The notes: a model not told the origin generated them from the sequence alone. Counted from the stretch's first letter, positions 42,296 through 50,929 are shown. The stretch is 64,000 nucleotides of DNA from Dactylosporangium roseum (GCF_025264685.1 NZ_CP073721.1:4951001-5015000); one strand, 5' to 3'. Numbers and translations are program-made.

Positions 42296-44017
42296 GTGCG
42301 ATTGGGTCCGAACGAGCCACCGGTGACCGCCGGCCGGTTGTTGCGGCGCGTGCTGCGCCGTCACCGCGGCCGGATCACCGCCGGGGTGCTGCTGCTCTGC
42401 ACCCACCAGGCGGCCGAGGCGGCAGTGCCGGTCGCCATCGGCGTCATCATCGACCGGGCCGTGACAACCGGGGACGAGACGGCGATCGTGCTGTCGGTGC
42501 TCGCACTCGCTGCGCTGTTCACGGTGCTGTCCCTCGCCTGGCGCTTCGGCGCCCGGCTGTCCACGACCGCGGTCGAGCGGGAGACGCACCTGCTGCGGGT
42601 CGAGCTCGCCGGCCGGGTGCTCGACCCGCGCGGGCACACCGCCGGGCTGCGCGACGGCGAGCTCATCACCGTCGCGTCCTCCGATGCCGAGAACACGAGC
42701 TCCGTGATCCGCGTGGCCGGCTTCGGCCTCGCCGCGTCGACCGCCCTCACCGTCGCCGCGGTGGCGTTGCTCATGGTGGACGTCCCGCTGGGGATCGGCG
42801 TTCTCGTCGGGGTGCCCGTCATCGTCCTGGCCCTGCACCGCCTCGCGCCGCTGCTGACCCGGCGCAGCGCCGACCAGCAGGCGGCGCTCGCCACCACGAC
42901 CGCGCTCGCCACCGATCTGGTCAGCGGGCTGCGGGTGCTGCGCGGCATCGGCGCCGGGCACACCGCCGCCGGCCGGTACGCCGCGTCGAGCCAGCGGGCA
43001 CTCGCGGTGACGTTACGTGCCGCCACCACCAAGGGCGTCTACCGGGGCATCACCACCGCGGTCAACGGCCTGTTCCTGGCGGTCGTCGCCGGGTTCGCCG
43101 GATGGCTGGCGGTCCGGGGCCGGTTGAGCGTGGGCGAGTTGGTCGCCGTCGTCGGGCTCGCCCAGTTCGTCGCCGAGCCGGTGCAGACGCTCGGTTACTG
43201 CGTCCAGTTGTACGCGACGGCCAAGGCCTCGGCGATGCGGGTGGCCGGTGTGCTCGCCGCTCCGGTGCGGCTGCGGCGGGGAGGACGGCCGGCTCCGGCG
43301 CCCACACCGGTCCGCGTCCACCTGGACAGGGTCGGCTACCGCACCCTCGACGGGCTCACGCTGGAGGCCAGAGCCGGGGAGCTGCTCGGCGTCGTCGCGT
43401 ACGACCCCCGCGACGCCGACGCGCTGCGCGCGCTGCTCGCGGGGCGGGTGCCGCGCGCGGAGTACGAGGGGGCGATCGTCGTCGACGGGGTTCCCGCCGA
43501 GGACCTCGACCCGGCCGCCGCCCGGGCGGTCGTCCTGGTCGAGCCGCACGTGACCCAGTTGTTCGAGGGCAGCCTGCGGGACAACCTCGTGGCATCCTCC
43601 GCCGCCGGGACGGTCCGGCTCGCCGCCGCGATCCGGGCCGCCGCGGCCGACGACGTCGTGAACGCCCACCCCGACGGGCTCGACCACCGCATCCATGAGG
43701 GCGGTGCCAACCTCTCCGGCGGCCAGCGCCAACGCATCGCGCTGGCGCGCGCCCTCGTCGCCGGCCCACCGGTGCTCGTCCTGCACGACCCCACCACCGC
43801 CGTCGACCCGGTCACCGAAGGCCTCATCGCCGAGGGCATCGCGCGCCTGCGCCGCACCGGCCGCACCGACAGCACCGTCCTGATCACCAGCAGCCCGACG
43901 CTCCTGGACCGCACCGACCGGGTCGTGGTGCTCGACGCCGGCCGGGCCGCCGCCGAGGGCACCCACACCGAACTGGTCGACACCGACAGCCGCTACCGGG
44001 AAGCGGTGCTGCGGTGA
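42296..44017 (+). CDS. ABC transporter permease-ATPase, degenerate-site subunit
   Basis: In this 573-residue half-transporter, residues 20-310 form a six-helix ABC membrane domain and residues 330-573 the nucleotide-binding domain. The NBD is abnormal: the Walker A position reads LLGVVAYDPRDADALR (no GxxGxGKS/T), Walker B reads LVLHDPTT instead of DE, and the H-loop reads LITSSP. The signature NLSGGQRQRIALARAL is perfect. It therefore can supply only the signature side of one ATP site. Its stop overlaps the next start (GTGA), so the pair forms a heterodimer. The iron box upstream hints at siderophore or metal-related export; the substrate is unknown. Confidence 0.88.
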   Translation: MRLGPNEPPVTAGRLLRRVLRRHRGRITAGVLLLCTHQAAEAAVPVAIGVIIDRAVTTGDETAIVLSVLALAALFTVLSLAWRFGARLSTTAVERETHLLRVELAGRVLDPRGHTAGLRDGELITVASSDAENTSSVIRVAGFGLAASTALTVAAVALLMVDVPLGIGVLVGVPVIVLALHRLAPLLTRRSADQQAALATTTALATDLVSGLRVLRGIGAGHTAAGRYAASSQRALAVTLRAATTKGVYRGITTAVNGLFLAVVAGFAGWLAVRGRLSVGELVAVVGLAQFVAEPVQTLGYCVQLYATAKASAMRVAGVLAAPVRLRRGGRPAPAPTPVRVHLDRVGYRTLDGLTLEARAGELLGVVAYDPRDADALRALLAGRVPRAEYEGAIVVDGVPAEDLDPAAARAVVLVEPHVTQLFEGSLRDNLVASSAAGTVRLAAAIRAAAADDVVNAHPDGLDHRIHEGGANLSGGQRQRIALARALVAGPPVLVLHDPTTAVDPVTEGLIAEGIARLRRTGRTDSTVLITSSPTLLDRTDRVVVLDAGRAAAEGTHTELVDTDSRYREAVLR

Positions 44018-45789
44018 TCCTTCCCGTCGCCACCGGCCGGCAGACCTGGGCCGCGCTCGGCGCCGAGTTCCGGCGGCTGCCGGGCCGGACCGCCGCCGCG
44101 GTGCTCACCGTCGTCGCCGCCGGTGCCGGTGGCCTCGTCGCGCCGTGGGTCCTCGGCCACATGGTCGACGACATCGTCGCCGGCACGGACCCCGGCCGCA
44201 TCCTCGGCGCCGCGGCCGTCGTGGCCTGCGCCGCCGTGCTCGGTGGCGCGCTCACCGCGCTCGGCAGCGTCCTCGTCGCGCGCCTCGGCGAGACGATCCT
44301 CGCCCGGCTGCGGGAGCGCGTCATCGACCGGGCGCTGCACATCCCGTCGGCAACCGTCGAGAAGGCCGGCACCGGCGACCTCGTGGCCCGCGCCGGCGAC
44401 GACGTGGCCGTCGTGACCAACGCGATCACCGCCACCGGCCCGGACTTCGTCAGCGCGATCACGACCGTCACCCTCACCGCCGGCGGGCTGTTCGCCCTGG
44501 ACTGGCGGCTCGGGCTCGCCGGGCTCGCCGCGGGCCCGGTGTACGTGTTCGCGCTGCGCTGGTACCTGCCCCGCTCCGCGCCGTTCTACGCCCGGGAACG
44601 GGAGGTCACCGCCGAACGCACCCAGGCCATGGTGGACGCGTTGCGCGGCGTCGAGACCGTCCACGCGTACCGTCTCGAGGACGCGCACCTGCGGCACATC
44701 ACCGGCCGTTCCCAGGCCGCCGTGGACGTGGTGCTGCGGGTCCTCAGGCAGTTCCTCAGGTTCGGGGGCTGGATCAACCGGGCCGAGTTCGTGGGCCTCG
44801 GCGCGGTCCTCGTCGTCGGGTTCCTCCTGGTGCGTGACGGCCAGGCCACGGTCGGCGCCACCACCGCCGCCGCGCTGTACTTCCACCGGCTGTTCAATCC
44901 GATCGGCATGCTGGTCCTCGAGTTCGACACGATCCAGCAGGCCGGGGCGAGCCTCGCCCGGCTGGTCGGAGTGGCACGACTCACACCGTCACCGTCACCG
45001 GCTCCCGGCGGCCCGGTGCCCGCCGACACCGGCATCGAGGTCACCGGGCTGCACTACCGGTACGACGACGGCCCGCCCGTGCTGCGGGACGTGACACTGC
45101 GGATCGCGCCCGGCGAGCGGGTCGCGCTCGTCGGGGCGAGCGGCGCCGGCAAGACCACCCTGGCCGGCGTCGCCGGCGGCGTCCTGGCCCCGGTGGAGGG
45201 CACCGTCCGGCTCGGCGGGGTCGACCTGGCCGCGCTCGGCGAGGCGGCGGTCCGGCGCCGGATCTGCCTGATCAGCCAGGAGGTCCACGTCTTCGCTGGA
45301 ACGCTGCTCGACGACGTCCGGCTCGCCCGCGCCGACGCCACCGAGGAGGCGGTCGTCGCCGCGCTCGAACTGGTGGGCGCGCTCGACTGGGTCCGGGCGC
45401 TGCCCGACGGCCTGCACACCCACGTCGGTGAAGGGGGCCACCAGCTCACCGCCGCGCAGGCGCAGCACCTCGCCCTCGCCCGCCTGGTGCTCATGGACCC
45501 GGAGGTGGCGATCCTGGACGAGGCGACCGCCGAGGCCGGCAGTGCCGGCGCCCGCGAACTGGAACGTGCGGCGGCCGCCGCGACCGCCGGCCGGACCACC
45601 CTCGTCGTCGCGCACCGGCTCACCCAGGCCGCCCGGGCCGACCGGATCGTCCTGCTGGAGCACGGCACGGTCGCCGAGGTCGGCCGGCACGAGGATCTGG
45701 TGCGGGCCGGTGGGCGGTACAGCCGGCTGTGGCACGGCTGGACCGGCGGTCACCACGACGTCCCGGCCGCCGCGGGCGGCACCGGCTGA
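44014..45789 (+). CDS. ABC transporter permease-ATPase, catalytic-site subunit
   Basis: This 591-residue half-transporter partners the preceding protein. The membrane domain is at about 25-315. The NBD has intact Walker A LVGASGAGKTTLAG, Q-loop CLISQEVHVF, Walker B VAILDEAT and H-loop LVVAHRLTQA. Its signature reads HQLTAAQAQHLALARL instead of LSGGQ. Combined with the first subunit, one complete ATP site (its Walker motifs plus the partner's LSGGQ) and one dead site result, as in strongly asymmetric heterodimeric exporters. It converges on the C39 peptidase gene. Confidence 0.9.
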   Translation: MILPVATGRQTWAALGAEFRRLPGRTAAAVLTVVAAGAGGLVAPWVLGHMVDDIVAGTDPGRILGAAAVVACAAVLGGALTALGSVLVARLGETILARLRERVIDRALHIPSATVEKAGTGDLVARAGDDVAVVTNAITATGPDFVSAITTVTLTAGGLFALDWRLGLAGLAAGPVYVFALRWYLPRSAPFYAREREVTAERTQAMVDALRGVETVHAYRLEDAHLRHITGRSQAAVDVVLRVLRQFLRFGGWINRAEFVGLGAVLVVGFLLVRDGQATVGATTAAALYFHRLFNPIGMLVLEFDTIQQAGASLARLVGVARLTPSPSPAPGGPVPADTGIEVTGLHYRYDDGPPVLRDVTLRIAPGERVALVGASGAGKTTLAGVAGGVLAPVEGTVRLGGVDLAALGEAAVRRRICLISQEVHVFAGTLLDDVRLARADATEEAVVAALELVGALDWVRALPDGLHTHVGEGGHQLTAAQAQHLALARLVLMDPEVAILDEATAEAGSAGARELERAAAAATAGRTTLVVAHRLTQAARADRIVLLEHGTVAEVGRHEDLVRAGGRYSRLWHGWTGGHHDVPAAAGGTG

Positions 45790-45832
45790 CGGCCCCGGTA
45801 CGCGCGCCGCGGTGGCGCACACGGAAGGGTGC

Positions 45833-46597
45833 TCAGGCCGAGTAGCCCCGCGCCGCCACCCAGTTGGCCATGGCTCCGGTCGACATCCAGTACGTGCGCG
45901 GGCCGAACATGCCCGACGGATCGGCGATCTGGACGGTGCCGCCGTGGTCGCGGTATCCGACGATCGTGACGTAGTGACCGCCGGGGAACTCGTGCCAGAC
46001 TCCCCCGGCGTCCCGCGCGCCGCCGACGATGTTGGCGACGATCGCACGTCCACCGCTGAGTGCGCGGACGACGTCCTGCCGGAGCTGCCCGGCTTCCGCG
46101 TCGGTCGCCTTCTGGCCCGGGATCGTTCGGGTCTGGTACACGTCCTTGCCGAGCACGCTGTTGAGCGCCCGCGTGGTGTCGTTCGCCGAGTCGGTGCCGC
46201 TGACCGTGGTCCCGAGCTTCCTCGCGATCTCGTCCTGGGACAGGTTTACACCGTTGGAGGTCAGTGCGATCCGCGTGGACGCCGGGCCGCAGTAGTAGTA
46301 GTTCGGCTGGAACTGGAAGTCGTAGTCGACCACCTTCTGCGCCGGCGCGTTCGAGGCCGCGGCCGTCGGCGCCTGGCTCGGCGGTGCCTCTTTCGCAGGA
46401 CCGTTGCCGGCGACGACGGCAGCCCGCGCGAGGGCCGCGGCGGCGCTGTCATGGGCGTCGGCCGGGCCCTGGGTCTGGTTCAGCAGCGCCGCGGTGGCCG
46501 CGGCCACGACGACCAGTGCGGCGGAGCCCAAGAGGGCGGGGTACGAGCGACGCGGAGGGGCGTGCCGGAACTTCTTGTGGTCTGGGCGAGGTTGCAC
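45833..46597 (-). CDS. Exported C39-like cysteine peptidase under c-di-AMP leader
   Basis: This 254-residue protein has a membrane/signal segment (YPALLGSAALVVVAAATAALL), an Ala-rich spacer and a peptidase C39-like papain-fold domain from about 95. The catalytic Cys is in YYYCGPASTRIAL, the catalytic His in GGHYVTIVGY and the Asp in IADPSGMFG. It probably acts on cell-envelope peptides outside the membrane. The GTG at 46597 is chosen because AGGAG lies 7 bases before it; the upstream ATG (46633) has none. A ydaO riboswitch and a 15-bp terminator hairpin precede it, so expression should follow c-di-AMP levels. Confidence 0.82.
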   Translation of the reverse strand: MQPRPDHKKFRHAPPRRSYPALLGSAALVVVAAATAALLNQTQGPADAHDSAAAALARAAVVAGNGPAKEAPPSQAPTAAASNAPAQKVVDYDFQFQPNYYYCGPASTRIALTSNGVNLSQDEIARKLGTTVSGTDSANDTTRALNSVLGKDVYQTRTIPGQKATDAEAGQLRQDVVRALSGGRAIVANIVGGARDAGGVWHEFPGGHYVTIVGYRDHGGTVQIADPSGMFGPRTYWMSTGAMANWVAARGYSA

Positions 46598-46703
46598 GGT
46601 GGAACTCCTGAACAGTTGCCGTCTGACCGGCATGGTCGAGCGAATGGGTGAGGTGGGAACGCGCCGGACGGCGGTGACCCGGCCGGGGTGTGGACGCGGA
46701 AGT

Positions 46704-46736
46704 CTCGCCGCTCGGCAGCGCCGAGCGGCGAGACGT
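46704..46736 (-). terminator. Hairpin between riboswitch 1 and C39 gene (expression platform)
   Basis: Perfect 15-bp arms (GTCTCGCCGCTCGGC and its complement) with a 3-base loop lie in the leader, between the aptamer and the peptidase start. It is a strong transcription-terminator candidate controlled by the aptamer. Confidence 0.7.
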
Positions 46737-46800
46737 CGTGCGTCAACTGGATGCGGCGCGGTGCGGCCGCCGGTTGCTCCGGGGCGTCCTTACGGGATGG

Positions 46801-46866
46801 TCACGCTCCGGCAGGGCGCCGTGCGCACAGGGGGCAGGCAGGCGCGCCACGATTCCGGTCGAACAT
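46801..46866 (-). CDS. Possible 21-residue leader peptide after riboswitch 1
   Basis: An ATG frame (MFDRNRGAPACPLCARRPAGA) starts 9 bases after the GGAAGGAG that ends the aptamer. It contains a CPLC pair. The ribosome site belongs to the conserved aptamer end, so translation would respond to the ligand. The coding status is unproven. Confidence 0.3.
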   Translation of the reverse strand: MFDRNRGAPACPLCARRPAGA

Positions 46867-46871
46867 GCTGA

Positions 46872-47005
46872 GACTCTCCTTCCAAGACCGCCTACCGGGT
46901 TAGCTGACGGATTCGGGCGGGAAGCTCGCCCTACCACGGACGGTGAGGCCCATGGATTCACCCCGGGACTGCTTGGGTCCCCGGCTCGTGTGCACGACTC
47001 GGCGG
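46872..47005 (-). ncRNA. ydaO/yuaA c-di-AMP riboswitch 1
   Basis: Read on the minus strand, the leader has the conserved blocks of actinobacterial ydaO aptamers in order: CACGAGCCGGGGACCC, GGGGTGAATCCATGGG, the GTAGGGCGAGCTTCCCGCCC segment, GAATCCGTCAGCTAACCCGG, TAGGCGG and GGAAGGAG. It lies about 275 nt before the C39 peptidase. A second, nearly identical copy lies at 48246-48380. c-di-AMP binding normally favours termination. Confidence 0.9.
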
Positions 47006-47056
47006 GTCTGTGCCGGCGCCGTCCTGTGACGGCAAACGACCAGCTCAGACGATGTG

Positions 47057-47085
47057 ACACTACTGTCGCGATCCGGTCCTGCCAA
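47057..47085 (-). promoter_or_regulatory. Predicted promoter of riboswitch 1 transcript
   Basis: TTGGCA (47080-47085, minus strand) and TAGTGT (47057-47062) are separated by exactly 17 bp, about 50 bp upstream of the aptamer. Confidence 0.45.
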
Positions 47086-47179
47086 GCCTGCGAACGGATC
47101 CTGCGGCCTTCCGCACGCACGACGGCCGTGACCGGACAGACGTTGCTACGCAACGCATCGAGTGAACTACTATCCAGCG

Positions 47180-47971
47180 TCATACGACGGCGGCCACGAT
47201 CTGCTCGGCGAGGGGCTGCCACTTGGCGTAGGCGTCCGGAAACGCGGACACCTGCACGGTCTGCGCCGCGACGGTGACGGCCATCCGCTCCCAGCCGGAG
47301 ACCTTCACCAGCGCCGCGTAGAAGCGGCGCGCGGATTCGCGCGGATCCATGAGCTGAGCGACCGTTCCCCAGCTCGGCCGCTGCTGGAACAGGCCGACCG
47401 AGTCGTGGTCGGAGCCGACACCCTCGTTGGGGCGGCGCAACGACTCCGGAACGTTCGCGTTCGCGAGGTTTCGCAGATGGCTTTCCTGCAGGGCGGTGGC
47501 GATCGCCACCACCAACGCGCGCTGCGGCAACCGCAACTGCTGGCCGGCCTCGATGATGGCGACGGCGTTGTCCATCTCGGCCCGGGTGAGCCCGCCGACG
47601 GGCTGGTGGACGGTCGGTGACGCCTTCGGCGCGGACGTCTTCGGCGGCGGCGCCGACGGTTGCCGGTTGGGCTGTTCCCGCCCGCGCTCGTCACCGCGGG
47701 ACACGGCGCTCCGGGCCGCCTCCGCGCGTTGCGCATCGCTCTCCAGCGCCATCTCGGCCCGCGACACCGGCCCGGAATCCGGTCTGATGGACGAAGAGGA
47801 CGGTACCAACGACGAGCCGAGCGCCGCGACCGCGACGACGGCCGCGGCGGAGTACAGCCCGATTCTCGGACGGGCCGCATGGCAGCCGCGGCGGGACCGG
47901 CGCCGGTGGCTGGGGCCGTCGGTCTCAGCGGCGGACATGCGGTGCCCCCGGGACCGGGATGGTTGTGACAT
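47180..47971 (-). CDS. Exported lysozyme-like/transglycosylase-type cell-wall protein
   Basis: This 263-residue protein has a basic N-terminus, a membrane anchor or signal (IGLYSAAAVVAVAALGSSLV), a Ser/Pro-rich spacer and a C-terminal helical domain from about 125. That domain carries AEMDNAVAIIEAGQQLRLPQRALVVAIATALQESHLRNL, HDSVGLFQQRPSWG and SAFPDAYAKWQPLAEQI (regions). The ALQES glutamate and GLFQQRPS motif match the soluble-lytic-transglycosylase-like domain common in actinobacterial envelope proteins. It should act on peptidoglycan. A second ydaO riboswitch lies in its leader, as for resuscitation-promoting factors in this phylum. ATG 47971 lacks a ribosome site; ATG 47938 is an alternative. 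Confidence 0.82.
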   Translation of the reverse strand: MSQPSRSRGHRMSAAETDGPSHRRRSRRGCHAARPRIGLYSAAAVVAVAALGSSLVPSSSSIRPDSGPVSRAEMALESDAQRAEAARSAVSRGDERGREQPNRQPSAPPPKTSAPKASPTVHQPVGGLTRAEMDNAVAIIEAGQQLRLPQRALVVAIATALQESHLRNLANANVPESLRRPNEGVGSDHDSVGLFQQRPSWGTVAQLMDPRESARRFYAALVKVSGWERMAVTVAAQTVQVSAFPDAYAKWQPLAEQIVAAVV

Positions 47972-48060
47972 GACGTGTGGGCAAGTGCTTCACGGGAAAC
48001 CTCGACAGACCTGCGGAGAACGCGACCGCCGGCAGAACGTGCCGGCGGGATGAGGAGACC

Positions 48061-48100
48061 CGGCCCCGTCTGTCCAGAGAGGACAGACGAACGTGGGCCG
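48061..48100 (-). terminator. Hairpin between riboswitch 2 and transglycosylase gene
   Basis: CGTCTGTCC and GGACAGACG form a 9-bp stem around AGAGA, with a further outer CGGCCC/GGGCCG pairing. It is placed like the hairpin after riboswitch 1 and is the likely expression platform. Confidence 0.6.
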
Positions 48101-48138
48101 TGATCGTCGCGGGGCGAGCGGCATCGGTGCCGGAACGG

Positions 48139-48240
48139 CTACCGGATCGGACTCCGTCCGGGCGCCGCCGGTGCGGTGTGGACACTCGGGCCGCAGGTCG
48201 AGGTGCGGCGGCTGACGCGCCGCCATACGGGGGTCTGCAC
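48139..48240 (-). CDS. Possible 33-residue leader peptide after riboswitch 2
   Basis: A GTG frame (starts VQTPVWRRVSRRTST) begins 6 bases after the aptamer's GGAAGGAG and ends at TAG before the hairpin. It does not resemble the 21-residue ORF behind riboswitch 1, so conservation of the product is doubtful. Only the placement is shared. Confidence 0.28.
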   Translation of the reverse strand: MQTPVWRRVSRRTSTCGPSVHTAPAAPGRSPIR

Positions 48241-48245
48241 GCGAT

Positions 48246-48380
48246 ACTCCTTCCGAGACCGCCTACCGGGTTAGCTGACGGATTCGGGCGGGAAGATCGC
48301 CCTACCGCGGGGCCCGAAGCCCCGTGGATTCACCCCAGTTGTGCTTGGTTCCCCGGCTCGTGCGAACACGACTCGACGGG
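48246..48380 (-). ncRNA. ydaO/yuaA c-di-AMP riboswitch 2
   Basis: The minus strand shows CACGAGCCGGGGAACC, TGGGGTGAATCCACGG, a short GGGGCTTCGGGCCCC hairpin, TAGGGCGATCTTCCCGCCC, GAATCCGTCAGCTAACCCGG, TAGGCGG and GGAAGGAG, all hallmarks of the ydaO class. It lies about 275 nt before the transglycosylase-type gene. The core is nearly identical to riboswitch 1, implying duplication of the regulatory unit. Confidence 0.92.
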
Positions 48381-48432
48381 TCCGCCGTGACGTCACCTCG
48401 AACGGCGACGGCAAGCCACGACGAACGGCCTG

Positions 48433-48461
48433 ACCATAACGGATTGGTATACCTGCGTAAA
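48433..48461 (-). promoter_or_regulatory. Predicted promoter of riboswitch 2 transcript
   Basis: TTTACG (48456-48461) and TATGGT (48433-48438) on the minus strand are 17 bp apart, about 50 bp upstream of the aptamer in a locally AT-rich patch. The region from here to 48750 shows no convincing gene. Confidence 0.42.
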
Positions 48462-48750
48462 CCCCTGCTTGCATCTGCCACCGGGCACGCCGCGGCACGG
48501 CGATACGCCCACTGCGTCACCGGGTGCTGGCGCGTCGGAACGTGGGCAAGCGACTGCCATCGCCCGGGGTGCGACGGCGCGACGGCGGCCGTGTGCGTCC
48601 ATCCCACCGCGACGACCAGCAGGACGGCGACGACCGCGAACCAGCGAGCGCCGTGTCCGCCGGCGCGCCGGGTGGCGAGCCGCGCCGTCGCGACCATCAT
48701 CTCCTATCCCGCATCGGAGATGAATAGTGTCCGGCACCACTCAGGCGATA

Positions 48751-48769
48751 TATACCCCAGGGGGGTATA
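48751..48769 (+). promoter_or_regulatory. CsoR-type copper operator
   Basis: TATACCCCAGGGGGGTATA is a palindrome matching CsoR-family operators (TACCCC-x-GGGGTA type). It is 24 bp before the copper-type P-ATPase start, where bound apo-CsoR would repress. No csoR gene is in the window. Confidence 0.75.
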
Positions 48770-48793
48770 GTTCCCGGCGGAAGGGAGCCGAGC

Positions 48794-50926
48794 ATGTCCG
48801 AACACACCACCCACCACTCCCGCGGTCACGGTGCGCGCGCGCCGCACGGCGCACACCACCCGCCCGCTACCCCGGCGGGCCCGGGTGAACCACACGGCGG
48901 GCACGACAAGCACGCCGGGCACGACAAGCACGCCGGGCACGACCCGGAGGCGTTCCGGCGCACGTTCTGGCTGTCGCTGGCGCTGACCGTGCCGGTCGTC
49001 GCGACGAGCCACATGGTCATGGACTGGTTCGGGTACCGGCTGGACTTTCCCGGCATGGCCTGGGTCGGCCCGGTGCTCGGTACCGTCGTCTTCCTCTACG
49101 GCGGATGGCCGTTCCTGGCCGGGGCGGTCAGCGAGATCCACGACCGCGCGCCCGGCATGATGCTGCTCATCGCCATGGCGATCACCGTGGCCTACACGGC
49201 GTCGCTGGCCACCAGCCTCGGGCTGTTCGGCCTCGAGTTCTGGTGGGAGCTCGCCGCCCTGGTCACCATCATGCTGCTGGGCCACTGGCAGGAGATGAAG
49301 GCGATCGGCCAGGCCAGCGGCGCGCTCGCGGCGCTCGCGGCGCTGCTGCCCGACGACGCCGAGCGGCTCGACGCCGGCGGGACACCCCAGCGGGTGACCC
49401 TCGCAGAGCTCCGCGTCGGCGACACGGTCCTGGTCCGCGCCGGCGGCCGCGTGCCGGCCGACGGACGGATCGTCGGCGGCGCCGCGGAGCTCGACGAGTC
49501 GATGGTGACCGGCGAGTCACGGCCGGTCGCCCGTACCATCGGCGACCGGGTGGTGGCCGGGACGGTCGCCACCGACTCGGCGCTGCGGGTGCGGGTCGCG
49601 GCCGTCGGCGACGACACCGCCCTGGCCGGCATCCAGCGCCTCGTCAGCGACGCGCAGCGGTCGCGGGGCCGGGCCCAGGTCCTCGCCGACCGGTTCGCCG
49701 CCTGGCTGTTCTACGTCGCCGTCGGCGCCGGCCTGGTCACCTTCGCCGCGTGGTGGGTCCTCGGCGACCCGCAGGAGTCGGTCGTGCGGACCGTCACCGT
49801 GCTCGTCATCGCGTGCCCGCACGCGCTCGGCCTCGCCATCCCGCTCGTCGTCGCACTGTCCACGGCGGTGTCCGCGCGGGCCGGAATCCTGGTCAAGGAC
49901 CGGCTCGCGCTGGAGCGGATGCGCACCGTCGACGCCGTGCTGTTCGACAAGACCGGCACGCTGACCATGGGCGCGCACACCGTCACCGCCACGGCCGCCA
50001 CCGCCGGCACCGACCCCGATGAGGCGTTGCGGATCGCCGGCGCGGTCGAGTCCGACAGCGAACACCCGCTCGCCCGGGCACTGGTCGCGGCGGCGGACCG
50101 CAGCGGCGGCCCGGCCCTGCGGGCGGCCGGGTTCCGGTCGCTGCCCGGCCGCGGGGTCCGCGCCACCGTCGACGGCGCCGACCATGCCGTCGGCGGACCC
50201 GCACTGCTGCGGGAGCTGCGGGTGACGGTCCCGGACGATCTCGCCGCGGCCACCGCGGCCTGGGCCGGCCGCGGCGCCGCCGTACTGCACCTCGTGCGCC
50301 TGACGGGCGGCCCCGACGACCCCGGCGTCGTCGCGGCCTTCGCACTCGAGGACGAGGTCCGCCCCGAGGCCCGGCAGGCGATCGTCGACCTGCGCGCCGA
50401 GGGCGTCGGCAAGATCGTCATGATCACGGGCGACGCCCGCCAGGTCGCCGACGCGGTGGCGGCCGACCTCGGCCTGCGCCCCGGCGTCGACGAGGTCTTC
50501 GCCGAGGTGCTGCCGGCGGACAAGGACCGCACCGTCGCCGCCCTGCAGGAGCGGGGCCTCCGGGTCGCGATGGTCGGCGACGGTGTCAACGACGCGCCCG
50601 CCCTCGCCCGCGCCGACGTGGGCATCGCCATCGGCGCCGGCACCGACGTCGCCATCGAGTCGGCGGGGGTGGTACTCGCCTCGTCCGACCCGCGCGGCGT
50701 CGCCGGCGTGCTCCGGCTGTCCCGGGCCGGCTACCGCAAGATGGTCCAGAACCTGGCGTGGGCCGCCGGCTACAACGTCGTGGCCCTGCCGCTCGCCGCC
50801 GGCGTCCTCGCCTGGGCCGGGGTGACGCTCAGCCCCGCCGTCGGCGCCGTGCTCATGTCCGCCTCGACCATCGTCGTCGCGCTCAACGCACAGTTGCTGC
50901 GCCGAGTGCGGCTGGCCCCGCGGTGA
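48794..50926 (+). CDS. copB: Heavy-metal P1B-type ATPase (CopB-like, copper/silver export)
   Basis: This 710-residue polytopic pump has a His-rich N-terminus (three HAGHD-type repeats before residue 52), membrane helices, the actuator motif MVTGESRPV, the metal-site helix VIACPHALGLAIPL (CPH, the CopB class), the phosphorylation site DKTGT, the HP motif SEHPLA and the hinge VAMVGDGVNDAPALA. The CPH motif and His-rich tail favour Cu+/Cu2+ or Ag+ export. A CsoR-like operator upstream supports copper control. A GGGAG ribosome site precedes the ATG, and a 13-bp hairpin ends the transcript. Confidence 0.93.
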   Translation: MSEHTTHHSRGHGARAPHGAHHPPATPAGPGEPHGGHDKHAGHDKHAGHDPEAFRRTFWLSLALTVPVVATSHMVMDWFGYRLDFPGMAWVGPVLGTVVFLYGGWPFLAGAVSEIHDRAPGMMLLIAMAITVAYTASLATSLGLFGLEFWWELAALVTIMLLGHWQEMKAIGQASGALAALAALLPDDAERLDAGGTPQRVTLAELRVGDTVLVRAGGRVPADGRIVGGAAELDESMVTGESRPVARTIGDRVVAGTVATDSALRVRVAAVGDDTALAGIQRLVSDAQRSRGRAQVLADRFAAWLFYVAVGAGLVTFAAWWVLGDPQESVVRTVTVLVIACPHALGLAIPLVVALSTAVSARAGILVKDRLALERMRTVDAVLFDKTGTLTMGAHTVTATAATAGTDPDEALRIAGAVESDSEHPLARALVAAADRSGGPALRAAGFRSLPGRGVRATVDGADHAVGGPALLRELRVTVPDDLAAATAAWAGRGAAVLHLVRLTGGPDDPGVVAAFALEDEVRPEARQAIVDLRAEGVGKIVMITGDARQVADAVAADLGLRPGVDEVFAEVLPADKDRTVAALQERGLRVAMVGDGVNDAPALARADVGIAIGAGTDVAIESAGVVLASSDPRGVAGVLRLSRAGYRKMVQNLAWAAGYNVVALPLAAGVLAWAGVTLSPAVGAVLMSASTIVVALNAQLLRRVRLAPR

Positions 50927-50929
50927 TCC

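Noticed and set aside
48302..48700. A 132-codon minus-strand ORF with one hydrophobic segment
   Set aside because: It runs through the ydaO aptamer and its promoter on the same strand, and no ribosome site precedes it; probably not a gene.
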